A stretch of DNA of 21,602 nucleotides from CAZKTF01 sp964555565 (GTDB taxonomy: Bacteria; Planctomycetota; JAJSAM01; JAKLKS01). A program made the translations under genes and the position numbers. Below the pieces are notes generated by a model, which saw nothing but the letters and a program-made list of their open reading frames with translations, did not search any database and had not been told where the DNA came from. This document shows, in pieces, positions 14,718 to 21,503 of the stretch. Each line of letters opens with the position of its first letter. Positions within the stretch are counted from its first letter, which is position 1. The stretch is taken from NCBI GenBank assembly GCA_964555565.1, contig CAZKTF010000030.1:1-21602 (forward strand), read 5' to 3'.

Positions 14718-15281
14718 ATGCACGCCGATCGCCCGTCGCGACTTTCCCCTGTCCTGGCCGTCCTCGCCGCGGCCGCCCTCGCCGCCGCGGGCTGCGCCTC
14801 CGCGGGGGGGGGACGTCGGGGCCCCGACTTCGCGGGCGAGGAGCGCTCCGCCCCGGCCTTCGAGAGGATCCGCGGCCTCGCCGGGAAATGGAGCGGCGAG
14901 ATCTCGATGGGCGAGGAGAAGCACCCCGCCGAGGTCGAGTACCGCGTCACCGCCGCCGGGAGCGCCGTCGAGGAGGTCCTGTTCCGCGGCACCCCGAACG
15001 AGATGGTCACCATGTACTACCGCGACGGCCCGCGGCTCCTCCTCACCCACTACTGCGCGGCCGGGAACCAGCCGACGATGGTCCTCGCGCCCGGGGACGA
15101 CGGCAACCTGCTGCACTTCGACTTCGTGCGCGCGACCAACTTCCGTTCCCCCGCGGACGGCCACATGCACGAGGCCGACTTTGACCTCTCGGTCCCGGAC
15201 CGGGTGCGGGCCACCTGGACCTACTACGAGGAGGGGAAGGCCGGGCACGCCGCGACCATCGAGATGCGGCGGGTGAAGTAG
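14718..15281 (+). CDS. DUF1579-like lipoprotein (187 aa)
   Basis: The N-terminus is a lipoprotein signal: basic start, hydrophobic VLAVLAAAALAAAGC with lipobox cysteine C26, so it should be exported and lipid-anchored. The mature part begins after a Gly-rich spacer and reads as a small lipocalin-like beta barrel: LAGKWSGEISM, GSAVEEVLFRGTPNEMVTM, LLTHYCAAGNQPTM, LHFDFVRATNF, DGHMHEADFDLS, RATWTYYEEGK. Proteins of this type are annotated DUF1579 or hypothetical; ligand unknown. Strong ribosome site GGAGGAGG (14703-14710), 7 nt before ATG. The gene ends directly against repeat copy B. Confidence 0.82.
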   Translation: MHADRPSRLSPVLAVLAAAALAAAGCASAGGGRRGPDFAGEERSAPAFERIRGLAGKWSGEISMGEEKHPAEVEYRVTAAGSAVEEVLFRGTPNEMVTMYYRDGPRLLLTHYCAAGNQPTMVLAPGDDGNLLHFDFVRATNFRSPADGHMHEADFDLSVPDRVRATWTYYEEGKAGHAATIEMRRVK

Positions 15282-15284
15282 GCC

Positions 15285-15356
15285 GGGGGTCTGACCTCGC
15301 GCGCTCACGACGTGGCGCCCTTGCGTTGATCTGCGCAGCGCGCGGGGTCTGACCCC
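15285..15356. repeat. Palindromic repeat, copy B (long-loop variant)
   Basis: Left arm GGGGGTCTGACCTC (15285-15298), inner stem GCGCGCT (15299-15305), 31-nt loop, inner stem AGCGCGC (15337-15343), right arm GGGGTCTGACCCC (15344-15356). The arms are those of copies A and C, but the outermost AAGGG/CCCTT parts are missing, the core stem is shorter and its sequence is unrelated. It begins 3 nt after the lipoprotein stop and abuts copy C. Confidence 0.75.
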
Positions 15357-15424
15357 GCCGTCGTAAGGGTCTGACCTCATTCGCCTGGCCTAGGCCAGGC
15401 GAATGGGGTCTGACCCCTTGCTCC
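15357..15424. repeat. Palindromic repeat, copy C (loopless core)
   Basis: GCCGTCGT flank, left arm AAGGGTCTGACCTCA (15365-15379), a perfect 24-nt palindrome (15380-15403, half-site TTCGCCTGGCCT), right arm TGGGGTCTGACCCCTT (15404-15419), then GCTCC. Arms and both flanks match copy A almost base for base, while the central palindrome shares nothing with copy A. Such a long palindrome should extrude or form a strong RNA hairpin and could stop read-through in both directions. Confidence 0.85.
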
Positions 15425-15445
15425 GCCCGGAGGGCCGGGTACCGT
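15418..15445 (+). promoter_or_regulatory. Candidate promoter built on the end of repeat copy C
   Basis: TTGCTC (15418-15423) from the right end of copy C, 16 bp, then TACCGT (15440-15445), 9 nt before the ABC-F GTG. The layout repeats the one after copy A. The -10 is imperfect, and GGGGA (15446-15450 area) just before the GTG could be the ribosome site. Confidence 0.4.
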
Positions 15446-15454
15446 GGGGACCCC

Positions 15455-17257
15455 GTGAAGTCCCACCTCCAGGTCCGCGACGTCGTCAAGCGGTACGGCA
15501 ACGTCACCGTGCTCGACGGGGCCACCGCCGCCTTCGGGGAGCGGATGAAGGTGGGCGTCGTCGGCCGCAACGGTGCCGGGAAGTCCACGCTCTGCCGCAT
15601 CCTCGCCGGTCAAGAGGAGCCGGACGAGGGGGAGGTCGTCCGCAAGCGCGGCCTCCGGCTCGGCGTCCTCGAGCAGCACGACCCCTGGGAGCCCGGCGAG
15701 GGGGTGATGGCGTTCCTCCGGCGCCGGACCGGGCTCGAGGAATGGACCTGCGGCCGGGCGGCAGCCCGCTTCGCGCTGAAGGGCCCGTCGCTCGAGGCCC
15801 CCGTGGACTCCCTCCCCGGCGGCTTCCGGACGCGCGTGAAGCTCGCCTCCATGATCGCCGCCGCGCCCGACTTCCTCGTCCTGGACGAGCCCACGAACTT
15901 CCTCGACCTCTCGACGCTCCTCCTCCTCCAGGAGTTCCTCCGGGGGTTCCGCGGGGGGGCGCTCATCGTTTCCCACGACCGGGAGTTCCTCCTCAGGACC
16001 TGCGACCACACGCTGGAGGTGGAGCGCGGACGGCTGACGCTCTTCCCGGGGGATCTCGAGGCGTGGCTCGATCACCGGGAGAAGGCCCTGGCGCTGGCGC
16101 AGCGGACCAACGCGGCCGTGGCGGCGAAGCGCGCGCAGCTCCAGGAGTTCATCGACCGCTTCGGGGCGAAGAACACGAAGGCGTCCCAGGCGAAGTCGAA
16201 GGAGAAGGAGATGGCGCGGCTCCATTCCATCCGGATCGAGCACCCGCTCCCCACCGCCCGCATCCGCATCCCCGCCGCGGAGACCCGCCGGGGCAACGCC
16301 TTCGTGCTCGAGGACCTCGCGATCGGCTACCCGGGGAAACGGGTGGCGGCGGGGATCGACCTCACCATCGAGAGGGGGGCGCGGGTCGCCGTCGTGGGCG
16401 ACAACGGGCAGGGGAAGACGACGCTCCTCAGGACCCTCGCCGGGGACCTGCATCCTCTCGGGGGGAAGGCGCGCCGCGGCCACGGGGTCGAGACCGCCTA
16501 CTACGCCCAGCACGTCTACGAGAGCCTCGACTCCTCCGACACCGTCCTCTCCCACCTCGAGCGCGGCGCCCCCCTCGGCCAGACGCGGCAGGACGCGCTG
16601 GACATGGCGGGCTCCTTCCTGTTCTCCGGCGACATGGTGCACCGCCCCGTCGCGGTCCTGAGCGGCGGGGAGAGGGCGCGGCTCTGCCTCGCGGGGCTCC
16701 TCCTCCGGGGGAGATCGGTGCTCCTCCTGGACGAGCCCACGAACCACCTCGACTTCCCCACCGTGGAGGCGCTCGGCGAGGCGCTCCGCCGCTTCGACGG
16801 CACCGTCGTCCTCATCAGCCACGACCGCACCTTCGTGAGCATGGTGGAGCCGGAGATCCTCGAGGTGGACGGCGGCCGTGTCCGCCGCCGCGCCGGGGAG
16901 TACGGGGACTACGTGGAGGAGCTCGAGCGGCGGGTGCGGGGGTCCCTGGGGGCGCCCTCCGGGGCGGCACCCGGGCCGCGCCGCGGCGACGGCACGGACT
17001 CGGGCTACGCCGAGGGGAAGAGGCTCCGCGCGGCGCGGGCGAAGGCGCAGTCGGACCTGAGGAAGGCCGAGGAGCGTCTCGCCGCGATCGAGGAGGAGAG
17101 GGAGGCGGCCCGGAGCGCGGTGGAGGAGCGGCCGGTGGAGCCCGGGGTCTACAGCCGGCTCCACGACGCGGAGGAGGCGCTGCTGCGTGCCGAGGAGACC
17201 TGGCTCTCCGCGCAGGTGCGCCTCGAGGAGCTGGGCGGCGAGCCCAGGAGCCCCTGA
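15455..17257 (+). CDS. ABC-F family ATPase (600 aa, Uup/EttA-like)
   Basis: Two ABC ATPase domains with no membrane segment, the plan of ABC-F ribosome-binding factors. Domain 1: Walker A GRNGAGKST (37-45), signature SLPGG (119-123), Walker B FLVLDEPTNFLD (140-151), switch His in VSHD. The linker (about 205-262) is helical and lysine-rich, as expected for the P-site tRNA-interacting region. Domain 2: GDNGQGKTT (315-323), canonical LSGGE (402-406), LLLDEPTNHLD (423-433), ISHD. After about 490 a Pro/Gly tether leads to a charged coiled coil, reminiscent of Uup or YheS tails. The first signature is LPGG, not LSGG. GTG start fits the first strand of domain 1. ABC-F proteins rescue or modulate translating ribosomes, or protect against ribosome-targeting antibiotics; which one applies here cannot be told. 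Confidence 0.9.
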   Translation: MKSHLQVRDVVKRYGNVTVLDGATAAFGERMKVGVVGRNGAGKSTLCRILAGQEEPDEGEVVRKRGLRLGVLEQHDPWEPGEGVMAFLRRRTGLEEWTCGRAAARFALKGPSLEAPVDSLPGGFRTRVKLASMIAAAPDFLVLDEPTNFLDLSTLLLLQEFLRGFRGGALIVSHDREFLLRTCDHTLEVERGRLTLFPGDLEAWLDHREKALALAQRTNAAVAAKRAQLQEFIDRFGAKNTKASQAKSKEKEMARLHSIRIEHPLPTARIRIPAAETRRGNAFVLEDLAIGYPGKRVAAGIDLTIERGARVAVVGDNGQGKTTLLRTLAGDLHPLGGKARRGHGVETAYYAQHVYESLDSSDTVLSHLERGAPLGQTRQDALDMAGSFLFSGDMVHRPVAVLSGGERARLCLAGLLLRGRSVLLLDEPTNHLDFPTVEALGEALRRFDGTVVLISHDRTFVSMVEPEILEVDGGRVRRRAGEYGDYVEELERRVRGSLGAPSGAAPGPRRGDGTDSGYAEGKRLRAARAKAQSDLRKAEERLAAIEEEREAARSAVEERPVEPGVYSRLHDAEEALLRAEETWLSAQVRLEELGGEPRSP

Positions 17258-17267
17258 CGCTCGACGC

Positions 17268-18116
17268 CTACTCCAGCGACTCGAGGGCCTCCAGCGTGGG
17301 CATCTCGAAGTGCTTCCCCGTCTCGATCCGGCGGATGAGCATGCTCGACTTGGCCCGCGCCTTGCGCCAGCACTCCGCCGGCTCCACGGGGCACTCGCGG
17401 GCGACGAGCGCCGCGAGGTGCATCCACCAGGCCCCCTCCACGAGGAAGGGGAGCTCCTGGTCGAGGAGGCTCGAGCCGCCGGCGCGCTCGACGCGGTAGG
17501 CCTGGCTCATGAAGACCACGCCGTGGAGGTAGAGGCGCTCGAACCGGGCCTGCCTCCGGACGGGCTCCGCGACGAGCGGTTCGGCGCCGGCCAGCCCCTC
17601 GAGCGCGACCACGCCCCCGGGTCCCTGGGGTCCCCGCGCGGCGGCGGCGGGGAGCCTCGCCACGGGCATCCTCATCCGCGGCGTCCGCACCGCCACCGGG
17701 TCCCCCTCCGGGGAGGACGGGACCCGGACCCGGAAGGAGCGCAGGTCCGGGAGCGGGTCGAAGGAGGGCTCCCTCCGCGCGCGCAGGTGGACCGCGGCCA
17801 CGTCGGGGATGCCGCCCAGCGCGGCCAGCTCCGCCAGGGCCTCGTCCACCGAACCCAGGGTGGCCACGCTCCCGCGCTTGATGTCGTCCGTGTAGCAGAG
17901 GACCAGGAGGCGCAGCGTCGCCACGAGCTCCAGGTCCGCCGGCAGCCGGTCGCGGCGGAAGATCTCGAGCGTCTCGCGGCAGAGCCACGACGCCTTGATC
18001 GGCTGGCCCGCCCCGATGCAGCGGAGCTGCATCGCCTCGGCGAGGTTCCCGCGCACGTCGGCGGGGGTGAAGGCGGGGCGCGGCGGCAGCACGGCGGCGG
18101 CGGCGGCTGGGGACAT
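17268..18116 (-). CDS. Uncharacterised protein in the frd operon (282 aa)
   Basis: No family recognised. The ATG at 18116 has a good ribosome site, GGGAGG 5 nt upstream, and follows the frdD stop by 15 nt, so it is probably the last gene of the frdABCD transcript. The N-terminal third is helical (NLAEAMQLRCIGAGQPIKAS, TLEIFRRDRLPADLELVATLRLLVLCYTDD). A Pro/Arg-rich middle (about 115-165) and a second helical part with FVEGAWWMHLAALVARE follow. It has no signal peptide or clear membrane helix, and its cysteines are scattered (C33, C46 and others), not in a cluster motif. It ends 10 nt from the convergent ABC-F gene. A role in Frd assembly is possible from position only; it does not look like SdhE/SdhAF-type flavinylation factors. 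Confidence 0.8.
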   Translation of the reverse strand: MSPAAAAAVLPPRPAFTPADVRGNLAEAMQLRCIGAGQPIKASWLCRETLEIFRRDRLPADLELVATLRLLVLCYTDDIKRGSVATLGSVDEALAELAALGGIPDVAAVHLRARREPSFDPLPDLRSFRVRVPSSPEGDPVAVRTPRMRMPVARLPAAAARGPQGPGGVVALEGLAGAEPLVAEPVRRQARFERLYLHGVVFMSQAYRVERAGGSSLLDQELPFLVEGAWWMHLAALVARECPVEPAECWRKARAKSSMLIRRIETGKHFEMPTLEALESLE

Positions 18117-18131
18117 GGAGACCTCCCGGGG

Positions 18132-18482
18132 CTAGAGCAGGGACCAGACGACCAGGGCGGCCGCGACCGAGCCCGCGGCGGCGCCCCCGTAGCAGACCAC
18201 GGCAATCAGCTCGCGGAGGTGCTTCAGCTGGAGGCCGTCGTAGAGCGTGTAGCGGAAGCGGTGGGCCCAGTGGAACAGCGAGAGCGCGACGAGGACGGTG
18301 AGGTAGACGCGGACGAGCGGGTGGCCGACCAGCGCGAGGAGGCCCTCGCGGGAACGGAGCCGGACGGCCCCCGCGGGCGCGGCCACCCAGAGGAGGACGG
18401 CGTGGGCGGGGAGGAGGAGCGCGGCGAGCATCCCGCCGCTGCTGAACAGCCCCCAGAAGAACGGTTCCCGCGACCTCCCCAT
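18132..18482 (-). CDS. frdD: Fumarate reductase membrane anchor subunit D (116 aa)
   Basis: Three-helix membrane anchor. The N-terminus SREPFFWGLFSSGGMLAALLLP (4-25) is a close match to the start of enterobacterial FrdD (DEPVFWGLFGAGGM). Helices lie at about 17-38, 56-76 and 92-114, with HWAH (71-74) at the quinone side. With FrdC it anchors FrdAB and forms the quinone sites. ATG at 18480-18482 is taken as the start; a GTG two codons earlier (18486-18488) overlaps the frdC stop as GTGA, as at many junctions here, and may be the real one (118 aa). Confidence 0.9.
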   Translation of the reverse strand: MGRSREPFFWGLFSSGGMLAALLLPAHAVLLWVAAPAGAVRLRSREGLLALVGHPLVRVYLTVLVALSLFHWAHRFRYTLYDGLQLKHLRELIAVVCYGGAAAGSVAAALVVWSLL

Positions 18483-18484
18483 GG

Positions 18485-18892
18485 TCACCCCAGGAGCCCC
18501 CAGGCCACGAGCGCCGAGGCGGCGGCCCAGGCGCCGTAGTGCCCGGCGAGGATCGCCCCCGGCGGCACGGGCCTCCCGGCCAGGCGGATCCGGAGGGCGC
18601 GCGGCGCCAGGTTGAGCCAGGTGACCGTGTGGAACAGGAGCGCCGCGGAGAGGACCGCGTGCAGCGCGAGCGCGCCCGGGGAGCGGAGCCAGGCCTCGAA
18701 GCGCGCCCAGGACTCCACCCCGCCCGTCAGCGCCCGCACCTGGAGGACCGTCAGGACCGCCGCGTAGGCCACGGCCAGGCTCGTCAGTTCCCGCGCGATG
18801 AACGCCACGTAGGACCACCTCCCGAGCCACCAGAAGATCGGGGTCCGCTCCCGGTGCCAGCGCGGGTGGAAGGGGGTGTGGCGGGGGTTCAC
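18485..18892 (-). CDS. frdC: Fumarate reductase membrane anchor subunit C (135 aa)
   Basis: Three-helix anchor matching FrdC: FIARELTSLAVAYAAVLTVLQV with the helix-1 glutamate E35 (Escherichia E29 position), GGVESWARFEAWLRSP between helices, and LLFHTVTWLNLAPRALR with H88 (H82 position). These residues line the proximal quinone site in the Escherichia enzyme. No bis-His haem pair of the SdhC/D kind is apparent, so a haem-free type-D anchor is likely. The GTG start at 18890-18892 overlaps the frdB stop (GTGA); a longer frame upstream is shadow of frdB. Confidence 0.9.
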   Translation of the reverse strand: MNPRHTPFHPRWHRERTPIFWWLGRWSYVAFIARELTSLAVAYAAVLTVLQVRALTGGVESWARFEAWLRSPGALALHAVLSAALLFHTVTWLNLAPRALRIRLAGRPVPPGAILAGHYGAWAAASALVAWGLLG

Positions 18893-19632
18893 CGCTTCCC
18901 CCAGGGGAGGAGGACCGACTTGAACCACTCCACGGTGCTGGTGACCTTCTGCCGCTGGATGGCCCCGGCCGGATCGACGTCCTTCGGGCACACCGCCGAG
19001 CACTCCCCCACGAAGGTGCAGGCCCAGATCCCGTCGTGGCGGGAGACGATCTCCCGGCGTTCCGCGGCTCCCTGGTCGCGCGAGTCCGCGTTGTAGCGCT
19101 GCGCGAGCGCGATGGCGGCGGGCCCGAGGAACTCGGGCTCGAGCGGGACGATGGGACAGGCCGCGTAGCAGAGCAGGCAGTTGATGCACATCGATTCCTG
19201 CTTGTACATGGAGAGCTCCGCCGGCGTCTGGAGGTACTCCCCCTCCGCGAGCGGCTTCTCGTCCTCGCGGACGATCCAGGGCTTCACCTTCTTGAGCTTC
19301 TCGAGGAAGCCCGAGACGTCCACCACGAGGTCGCGGATGACCGGGAAGCCCCGCAGCGGCGCCACGCGGATGGGGCCCGGGAGGTGGTGCTCCAGGTAGC
19401 TGGCGCAGGTGAGCACCGGCTCCCCGTTCACCATCATCCCGCAGGAGCCGCACACCCCCATCCGGCAGGACCACCGGAAGGAGAGCGTCGGGTCGAGCCG
19501 CTCCTTCACGTGGTTGAGGCCGTCGAGGACCGTCCACTCGCGCCGCAGCGGCACCTCGTAGGCCTGCCAGGTCGGCGTCTCCTCGACCTCCGGCCTGTAG
19601 CGGTGCACCTCGAGCAGCACGGTCCCGGCCAT
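18889..19632 (-). CDS. frdB: Fumarate reductase / succinate dehydrogenase iron-sulfur subunit (247 aa)
   Basis: Electron wire between the flavin subunit and quinone. The N-terminal ferredoxin domain holds the [2Fe-2S] ligands C56, C61, C64 and C76 (SCRMGVCGSCGMMVNG). The C-terminal domain holds [4Fe-4S] and [3Fe-4S] ligands in CINCLLCYAACP (C149, C152, C155, C159) and CTFVGECSAVCPKDVDP (C205, C211, C215). Segments EPEFLGPAAIALAQRYNADSRD follow the enterobacterial FrdB pattern more than SdhB. ATG at 19630-19632 is 5 nt after the frdA stop, with GGAGG (inside the frdA end) 8 nt upstream. The longer open frame over frdA is shadow. Confidence 0.95.
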   Translation of the reverse strand: MAGTVLLEVHRYRPEVEETPTWQAYEVPLRREWTVLDGLNHVKERLDPTLSFRWSCRMGVCGSCGMMVNGEPVLTCASYLEHHLPGPIRVAPLRGFPVIRDLVVDVSGFLEKLKKVKPWIVREDEKPLAEGEYLQTPAELSMYKQESMCINCLLCYAACPIVPLEPEFLGPAAIALAQRYNADSRDQGAAERREIVSRHDGIWACTFVGECSAVCPKDVDPAGAIQRQKVTSTVEWFKSVLLPWGKR

Positions 19633-19637
19633 CGGCC

Positions 19638-21401
19638 CTACCTCCCGTACACCCTCTCCCCCGGCGGCCACCTCGTGACCGTCACGGGGAGGTACTCGAT
19701 CGTCGGAGGCCCGCCGTCGCCGGCGCGCCGCGCCAGCGAGTGCGCGAGGAACCGGGCGTCGTCCCTCTTCGGGTGGTCCGTCCGCTGGTGCGCCCCCCGC
19801 GACTCGGTCCGCGCGAGGGCCGCGTGCACGATGGTCTCGGCCACGTCGAGCATGTAGGCGAACTCCAGCACCGCCGTCAGCTGCGTGTTGAAGGTGAGGC
19901 TCGTGTCTTCGGCGGCGAGGCCGCGCGCGCGCTCCTTGAGGGCGGCGATCACGGCGGCCGAGGCGCGCAGCGACACCTCCTCGCGGTAGATCCCGCAGCC
20001 GGCCTCCATCGCCCGCTGCATCTCGGCCCGGAGGTCTACGAGCCGCTCCTTCCCCCGGCGCCCCCCCAGGACCTCGCCCAGGAGGCGGCGCTCCTCGTCG
20101 GCGCCCTGGGCGAGGGCGGCGGGCCCCGGCGCCGGCGCGGAACGCGCGTACTCGGCGGCCGCGAGCCCCGCGCGGGCGCCGAAGACGAGGATCTCCGTGA
20201 GGGAGTTGGACCCCAGGCGGTTCGCGCCGTTGATGCTCACGCAGGCGGCCTCGCCCGCGGCGAAGAGCCCCGGGAGCGGGGTCGCCCCCCGGAGGTCGGT
20301 GTGGACCCCGCCCATCATGTAGTGGACGACGGGGCGCACGGGGACGAGCTCCCGCACCGGGTCGATGCGCTCGTACTTCAGGCAGAGCTCCCGCACGAAG
20401 GGGAGCTTCTGGTCGATGACCTTCTCCCCCAGGTGGCGGACGTCGAGGTGCACCACGGGCCCGTAGGGGCCCTCGACGGCGCGGCCCTTCTCCACCTCCT
20501 TCACGAAGGCCTGCGAGAGCCGGTCGCGGGGACCGAGCTCCATGGAGCGGAGTACCGGCTTCGTCTGCGGCTTCCCCAGGTCGTAGTCCTGGAGGTAGCG
20601 GTAGCCGTCCTTGTTGAGGAGGTACCCGCCCTCGGAGCGCGCGGCCTCCGTGATGAGGATCCCCGTGAAGGGGAGCCCCGTCGGGTGGTACTGGACGAAC
20701 TCCATGTCCTTCAGGGGCACGCCGACGCGGTAGGCGAGCGACATCCCGTCGCCGTTCTTGATGGCGGCGTTCGTCGTGTAGGGGAACACCTTCCCGCAGC
20801 CGCCCGTGCAGAGGATCGTCGCCCGGGCGAGGATCGTCCGCACGCGCCCCGTCGCGATCTCGATCGCGGTCACCCCCACGCAGCGGCCCTCGTCCACGAG
20901 GAGCCGCGTGGCGAACCACTCGTCGTGGCGCACGATGGGGGCGTACTTGAGCGAGGTCTGGAAGAGGGTGTGGAGGAGGTGGAAGCCGGTCTTGTCGGCG
21001 GCGTACCAGGTCCGCTCGATCTTCATCCCCCCGAAGGAGCGGACCGCGATGTGCCCGTCGGGCTCGCGGTTCCAGGGACATCCCCAGTGCTCCAGGCGGA
21101 GGAGCTCCTGGGGCGCCTCGCGGACGAACGCCTCGACGGCGTCCTGGTCGGGGATCCAGTCCCCGCCGCTGATGGTGTCGTAGGCGTGGGCGTCGAAGCT
21201 GTCCTCCGGCTTGATGACCCCGGCCGCCCCGCCCTCCGCGGCCACGGTGTGGCTCCGCATCGGGTAGACCTTGGACACCACCGCCACGCGGAGGCGCGGG
21301 TCGCTCTCGGCCACCGCGATGGCGGCCCGGAGGCCCGCCCCGCCGCCCCCGACGAGCAGGACGTCGTGTGTTTTTGATGCTACGGCGGCCACCGAGTCCA
21401 C
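19638..21401 (-). CDS. frdA: Fumarate reductase / succinate dehydrogenase flavoprotein subunit (587 aa)
   Basis: Carries covalent FAD and the dicarboxylate site. FAD fold VLLVGGGGAGLRAAIA (14-29); flavinylation His in MRSHTVAAEGG (H51); FGGMKIERTWYAADKTGFHLLHT; substrate residues H239 (YHPTG), T251 and E252 (ITEAARSEGG); proton-shuttle arginine R292 (LGPRDR); HYMMGGV and ANRLGSNSL near the C-terminal part of the FAD domain. Overall the order and wording follow enterobacterial FrdA. Start: GTG at 21399-21401 with GGAGG 5 nt upstream; a second GTG lies three codons on. The frame is open to a TTG at 21491, but the likely promoter lies inside that stretch. The direction of catalysis (fumarate reduction or succinate oxidation) cannot be settled by sequence. 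Confidence 0.95.
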   Translation of the reverse strand: MDSVAAVASKTHDVLLVGGGGAGLRAAIAVAESDPRLRVAVVSKVYPMRSHTVAAEGGAAGVIKPEDSFDAHAYDTISGGDWIPDQDAVEAFVREAPQELLRLEHWGCPWNREPDGHIAVRSFGGMKIERTWYAADKTGFHLLHTLFQTSLKYAPIVRHDEWFATRLLVDEGRCVGVTAIEIATGRVRTILARATILCTGGCGKVFPYTTNAAIKNGDGMSLAYRVGVPLKDMEFVQYHPTGLPFTGILITEAARSEGGYLLNKDGYRYLQDYDLGKPQTKPVLRSMELGPRDRLSQAFVKEVEKGRAVEGPYGPVVHLDVRHLGEKVIDQKLPFVRELCLKYERIDPVRELVPVRPVVHYMMGGVHTDLRGATPLPGLFAAGEAACVSINGANRLGSNSLTEILVFGARAGLAAAEYARSAPAPGPAALAQGADEERRLLGEVLGGRRGKERLVDLRAEMQRAMEAGCGIYREEVSLRASAAVIAALKERARGLAAEDTSLTFNTQLTAVLEFAYMLDVAETIVHAALARTESRGAHQRTDHPKRDDARFLAHSLARRAGDGGPPTIEYLPVTVTRWPPGERVYGR

Positions 21402-21461
21402 GGGCGCCTCCGAGGACCACGGGCCGCGCCGGTCCTCGCGCGCGGCACCTCCCAGTGTCCG

Positions 21462-21491
21462 ATGGTAGCCCGCGCGGAGCCCCCGATTCAA
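21462..21491 (-). promoter_or_regulatory. frdA: Promoter of the frdABCD operon
   Basis: On the minus strand TTGAAT (21486-21491), an 18-bp spacer, TACCAT (21462-21467). This is the best sigma-70-like match in the window. Transcription would start near 21455 and leave a leader of about 54 nt with GGAGG before the GTG. I saw no clear FNR- or ArcA-type dyad next to it. Confidence 0.55.
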
Positions 21492-21503
21492 CGGCGAGCC
21501 GAC

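Noticed and set aside
14011..15424. CRISPR array or attachment site
   Set aside because: Only three copies, irregular spacing, and the variable part lies inside a palindrome, not between short identical repeats; no cas or integrase gene.
18132..19632. Naming the operon sdhCDAB
   Set aside because: Order A-B-C-D and the anchor sequences follow Frd; the haem-ligand pattern of SdhC/D was not seen. The catalytic direction stays open.
21402..21491. Upstream TTG start for frdA
   Set aside because: The TTG overlaps the TTGAAT -35 box and the -10 lies inside the extension; the GTG at 21401 has GGAGG and gives the family length.
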